The position numbers and the translations under genes are program-made. A DNA stretch of 64,000 nt from Nocardia amamiensis NBRC 102102 (GTDB lineage Bacteria; Actinomycetota; Actinomycetes; Mycobacteriales; Mycobacteriaceae), in contig NZ_BDBA01000008.1 of assembly GCF_001612745.1 (NCBI RefSeq), forward strand, positions 29,081 through 93,080, written 5' to 3'. Below are positions 60,918 through 64,000 of the stretch, in pieces. Within the stretch, counting starts at the first letter, position 1. Each line of letters starts with the position of its first letter. Under the pieces are notes generated by a model, which worked only from the letters and a program-made list of their open reading frames with translations, did not search any database and was not told the origin of the DNA.

Positions 60918-61898
60918 CTACTGCTTCTGTGCATCGCACGCCTCGGCTGGTAGGGCGCACTCGGATGAGGAGGCGGGTTCGCCGAGTCGGACGATGACGA
61001 CGCCGATGAGAATCAGTGCCCCGCCGATCAATTGGACGGATCGCGGCGCTTCGTCAAGCAGTGCCCAGGCGAAGAGCAGCGCCGCGAGGACTTCGGTGAG
61101 GGCGGCGAAGGAGGCGAGCCGGGAGCCGAGGAGCCGGGTGGCGGCGATGCCGGTGACATAGGCGGTCGCAGCCGTGATCGCGCCGAGCGCAAGGACGGGA
61201 AGCCACCACGATGTGGTGAAGTCGGCGAACTCGACCGGGTTCGTGGTGACCCGCAGTCCGACGATGCCAGCGGCACCTGCGGCAAGCAGTGCGAGTCCAC
61301 CGACCGATAGTCCACCCGCTGCCAGCACGATGGCGGGCAGGGGGCCACCCTGGGCGGACAGGATGAAATACGCTGCGGCGCCGATCATTGCGCCGAGCGC
61401 CCACAGGATGCCGATCCGGTCGGCGCTGAATCCCGAGCCGATGTCGAGCACGAGGAGCAGTCCGGTGATCCCGAGGAGGGCGCCGACGACGGTGGTGACG
61501 CCCGGCCGTTGCCGATGCCGTAGCCACAACCAGCTGACGACCGCTACCGGCGCCGTGTACTCGATGAGTAGCGCGGCACCGATCTCCATATGCGCGACAG
61601 CGTTGAAGTAGGCGAGCTGAGTTCCAGCGACAGCGAGGAGCCCGTAAGTGCCGATCAATGACATGTTGTCCCGCAACAGCTTCCAATCGCCCTGCAGCTT
61701 GGCTACCGCCGTGGGCAGCAGCACGAGCGAGGCCAGCAGCACACGAACCACCACGACGGCCGCCGGGCTCCAGCCCGCGTTCATCAGTCCCCGCGCGAGC
61801 GGTCCGGACAGGCCGAACGAGGTGGCCGACACCGCTGCGAGCATCAGCCCGGAGCGGATCCGACCACCCGCTGCGGTGTCATGAGTCAAAGTCGCCAT
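60918..61898 (-). CDS. EamA-family (DMT) permease
   Basis: A 326-aa membrane protein with ten hydrophobic helices in two EamA halves. SATSFGLSGPLARGLMNAGW opens the first, and the second begins near ILWALGAMIGAAAYFILSAQ; the repeated GxxLGxxGxLL/GGALILIG end-motifs are visible. It probably exports amino acids or other small metabolites. It is divergent from the CGNR zinc-finger gene across 38 bp, so the two may be co-regulated. Confidence 0.84.
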   Translation of the reverse strand: MATLTHDTAAGGRIRSGLMLAAVSATSFGLSGPLARGLMNAGWSPAAVVVVRVLLASLVLLPTAVAKLQGDWKLLRDNMSLIGTYGLLAVAGTQLAYFNAVAHMEIGAALLIEYTAPVAVVSWLWLRHRQRPGVTTVVGALLGITGLLLVLDIGSGFSADRIGILWALGAMIGAAAYFILSAQGGPLPAIVLAAGGLSVGGLALLAAGAAGIVGLRVTTNPVEFADFTTSWWLPVLALGAITAATAYVTGIAATRLLGSRLASFAALTEVLAALLFAWALLDEAPRSVQLIGGALILIGVVIVRLGEPASSSECALPAEACDAQKQ

Positions 61899-61924
61899 GG
61901 CTAATGACGGTAAGGACGCTGCGG

Positions 61925-61930
61925 TAATAT
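61925..61930 (+). promoter_or_regulatory. -10 element for a leaderless CGNR gene
   Basis: TAATAT ends 6 bp before the GTG at 61937, the spacing expected between a -10 element and a transcription start at the first base of the codon. No ribosome site is present. A leaderless mRNA is likely, as is common in this lineage. Confidence 0.55.
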
Positions 61931-61936
61931 GTCAAT

Positions 61937-62467
61937 GTGGTTTTCGCTCATGACACTGAAGCGGCGCTGCTGGCGGCCGTAGATCTGGTCAACTCCGCGG
62001 AAGAGCCCGACACGCTGACCGAGATCGCCCAGCTGGACGAGTTCTTCGTCCGGCACGTCTACACGGGCGTGCATATCGGCGACGCCGCCGAACTGGCCGC
62101 CGTCCGGGCGTTGCGCCTGCCGCTCCGGTCGATGCTCACCAGCGACCGCGACACCGCGGTCACGCTGGTGAACAAGACCCTCGCAGAGCACCGTGCCGTA
62201 CCGCAGCTCGTCCGCCACGGTGCTGTCGACTACCACGTCCATGCAGTTCCGCCGCAGGCACCGCTGCCGGTCCGCATCGCTGTCGAAACCGCCATGGCCA
62301 TGATCGATGTGATTCGCGCCGACGACCTGAGCAGGTTGTCGGTCTGCGCCGACGAGAACTGCGAAGGACTGGTCCTGGATCTGTCCCGCAACCGATCCCG
62401 CCGCTACTGCAGCACGGCCTGCGGCAACCGCAATGCCGTTGCCGCCTATCGCGCACGGCAGCGCTAG
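61937..62467 (+). CDS. CGNR zinc-finger (ABATE domain) transcription regulator
   Basis: A 176-aa protein. Residues 1-120 form the stress-sensing ABATE-like domain (LLAAVDLVNSAEEPDTL...). The C-terminal zinc finger reads CADENCEGLVLDLSRNRSRR followed by YCSTACGNRNAVAAYRARQ, with the CGNR signature and four zinc Cys. It probably binds DNA and may regulate the divergent EamA permease. The start has no ribosome site but lies just after a TAATAT element. Confidence 0.86.
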   Translation: MVFAHDTEAALLAAVDLVNSAEEPDTLTEIAQLDEFFVRHVYTGVHIGDAAELAAVRALRLPLRSMLTSDRDTAVTLVNKTLAEHRAVPQLVRHGAVDYHVHAVPPQAPLPVRIAVETAMAMIDVIRADDLSRLSVCADENCEGLVLDLSRNRSRRYCSTACGNRNAVAAYRARQR

Positions 62468-62631
62468 TCCACAAGAATCGTGCGCCCGCACCCGCACGCG
62501 GCTCCGAGGAGCCGGCCGCCGAGGAGATCCCGGCTCGCACGCTGCGTCGCAGCCCGAGTCGGGTGCGGAGTCGCCGGTGAGTCCGATGCCTCGTCGAAGT
62601 CGTCAACTCGAAGGAAGAAGGGGTTCATACC

Positions 62632-63999
62632 TCAGTTCGACCGTTCCCGCGGCACGTGCAGGTCGTACTGCGCAATCTTGCGGTAGAGGGTGGCGCGGCT
62701 CATGCCGAGTTCGGCTGCAGCCCGGGCCATCGTCATGCTGGTGGTCGAGAGCACGCGCATGATCTCACCGCGCTCGAACGCCTCGATACGGGAAAGGTGG
62801 CGGGTGCGGCCGGCCAGTAGTCGCGGCGGCAGGTCGGCGAGGTCGATCGCATCGCATCGGTTCGCTAGGTGTGACACCAGCTGGGACAGTTCGTCGACGT
62901 TGCCGGGCCAGTCGTAGCCGCGCAACGCCCACTGGGCCGCGGCGCTCACGGTGAGGTCGCGACCGCGTACTCGGCGCGTCAGGTGCGCGGCCAGGACCCC
63001 GACGTCGTCGGGCCGATCACGCAGTGCGGGCACCGGGACGATGGTATCGATGCGTGCGGCCAGCGATGCGGGGATGTCCGCGAAGTGTTCGGCGGTGACC
63101 GCGAACCGCGCGGTGCCGCTGTGGCGGTCGAGGAGGTCGCGCAGCTGTTCGGCGGCCCAGATCGGCAGCGCGTCGACGTCGCGCACGATCACCGCGGTGT
63201 GCGCCTTGTCGAGTTCGGGCGTCCAGAGTCCCAGCCACGTATCGACATCGGCCGGTGCCGGCGTCCCGGCGCAGAGGATGCGGTCGCGGGGGTAGGCGCG
63301 CCGGGCGGCCTGGGCGAGGGCGGTCGCGCGACCGGAACCGGATTCGCCCACCGCGGCGACGATCCGTCCGGATGTCATCGCTTGTTCGGCGGCGGCGACC
63401 GCCTCGTTCCACGGCCGCGACAGGGCAGCGACGGTGCCCGATCCGGGCTCGAGACGAGGGACCTCGACGCGGAAGACCTGGCCGCGTGGCGTGCGGCGCG
63501 GTGACCGGCCGCTCGAGCGGGCAAGCATGAGCGCGGCGGTGTTGCTCGCGGCCGAGCGAGCCAGTGCCAGCAGTAGATTGCTCGACGACTGTGACCAGGT
63601 GGTGAGGTTGACACTGCCTTCGAGGCGGCCGGATGTCGGGTCGAGCACTGGGACTGCGGCGCAGGTGAATGTGCACAAGCTCAGCGCGTAGTGCTGGTCG
63701 GCGCGCACCAATGTCGGCACCCGGTCGGCGAGGGCCAGCCCCAGCCCGTTGGTGCCCACGTCGCGTTCGGCGTAGCCGAAGCCTGGTGCCAGATGTACGT
63801 CGTCGAGCGCATCGAGCAGTGCGCGGTCACCGCTGAGCCGGCTGAGCACCACGCCGTCGGCGTCGGCGAGCATCATGCCGACCGGCTCGTCGGCGAGGGT
63901 CGAGTGCAGATCGGCCAGCACTTCGCTGCCGCACCGGAAGAACAGCGACCCGAGATTCTCGGTGCCGGTGAACACCGGATCGATCTCCTCCAGCGGCAC
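62632..63999 (-). CDS. GAF-AAA-Fis regulator (AcoR/MimR-like), cut by the right edge
   Basis: The 455 residues in the window comprise a GAF domain (about 20-165, GFGYAERDVGTNGLGLALAD), a degenerate AAA+ domain with P-loop VGESGSGRATAL, and a C-terminal Fis-type helix-turn-helix (MTMARAAAELGMSRATLYRKI). The GAFTGA loop that contacts sigma-54 is not seen, as in many actinobacterial members, so it probably acts with another sigma factor. The GTG at the window edge is unlikely to be the true start, so the gene should extend to the right. Target genes are not in the window. Confidence 0.82.
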   Translation of the reverse strand: MPLEEIDPVFTGTENLGSLFFRCGSEVLADLHSTLADEPVGMMLADADGVVLSRLSGDRALLDALDDVHLAPGFGYAERDVGTNGLGLALADRVPTLVRADQHYALSLCTFTCAAVPVLDPTSGRLEGSVNLTTWSQSSSNLLLALARSAASNTAALMLARSSGRSPRRTPRGQVFRVEVPRLEPGSGTVAALSRPWNEAVAAAEQAMTSGRIVAAVGESGSGRATALAQAARRAYPRDRILCAGTPAPADVDTWLGLWTPELDKAHTAVIVRDVDALPIWAAEQLRDLLDRHSGTARFAVTAEHFADIPASLAARIDTIVPVPALRDRPDDVGVLAAHLTRRVRGRDLTVSAAAQWALRGYDWPGNVDELSQLVSHLANRCDAIDLADLPPRLLAGRTRHLSRIEAFERGEIMRVLSTTSMTMARAAAELGMSRATLYRKIAQYDLHVPRERSN

Positions 64000-64000
64000 G

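Noticed and set aside
1..64000. tRNA, rRNA and CRISPR features
   Set aside because: Reading both strands gave no tRNA-like cloverleaf with CCA-type ends, no rRNA sequence and no regularly spaced repeat array. A covariance-model search would be needed to exclude small RNAs.

Overview
The window is high-GC actinobacterial DNA with GTGA/ATGA gene overlaps, many GTG starts, a SigC-type sigma factor and glycine-zipper secreted proteins. This points to a mycolic-acid-lineage actinomycete, most like Nocardia (inference). I saw no tRNA, rRNA or CRISPR array. Genes are tightly packed up to about 48 kb. From 48 to 60 kb there are several broken genes and recombination scars.

Region 1 (1-3.3 kb): the start of a lipoprotein gene, a TetR regulator divergent from a 14-TM drug exporter, and a flavin reductase.

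Region 2 (3.36-30.0 kb), the main feature, is a salicylate-capped, thiazoline-type nonribosomal metallophore cluster. It consists of two long operons diverging from one 146-bp promoter region (13116-13261). That region carries a near-perfect Fur/Zur box at 13195-13213. The leftward operon encodes two fused ABC transporters (YbtP/YbtQ type), a flavin-dependent halogenase-like protein, an exported alpha/beta hydrolase, salicylate synthase, a salicylate-AMP ligase and a Fur/Zur-family regulator. The rightward operon encodes NRPS 1 (ArCP-Cy-A[degenerate MT/E]-PCP-Cy-A-PCP), NRPS 2 (docking-Cy-A[MT]-PCP-TE), a saccharopine-dehydrogenase-like protein, a thiazolinyl imide reductase, a short P450 and two methyltransferases. 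The organisation resembles yersiniabactin and pyochelin, and in an actinomycete most of all the Zur-controlled coelibactin type. A zinc-scavenging product is therefore a reasonable hypothesis. Unusual points are a cysteine in place of the TE nucleophile serine, a non-cysteine-like code in the first A domain, a P450 without the usual acid/alcohol pair, and the halogenase-like enzyme.

Region 3 (30.2-37.3 kb): a cation/proton antiporter, a secreted glycine-zipper protein, a YcnI copper protein, a small membrane protein, a SigC-like ECF sigma factor, and a coupled zinc-type ABC importer (AztABC-like) ending in a strong terminator.

Region 4 (37.3-44.9 kb): an acyl-CoA ligase coupled to a fused class III CoA-transferase, a divergent acyl-CoA dehydrogenase, an MFS transporter coupled through a 39-codon ORF to a GH88-like hydrolase, and a zinc-finger anti-sigma-like protein.

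Region 5 (45.0-48.0 kb): an ArsR sensor divergent from an ECF cobalt/nickel importer (CbiMN fusion, CbiQ, CbiO). The window thus holds three separate metal-handling loci.

Region 6 (48-64 kb): two drug-type ABC exporters (one in a PadR-DUF1048-DUF1048 operon), a DUF1772 protein with two palindromic operators, a PPOX enzyme, a TetR regulator with its palindrome, an alpha/beta hydrolase, a secreted SGNH esterase, an EamA permease, a CGNR zinc-finger protein and an AcoR-like regulator cut by the right edge. Scars are an IS110 remnant, an AraC gene joined to the tail of a serine hydrolase, an integrase fragment and other orphan fragments.
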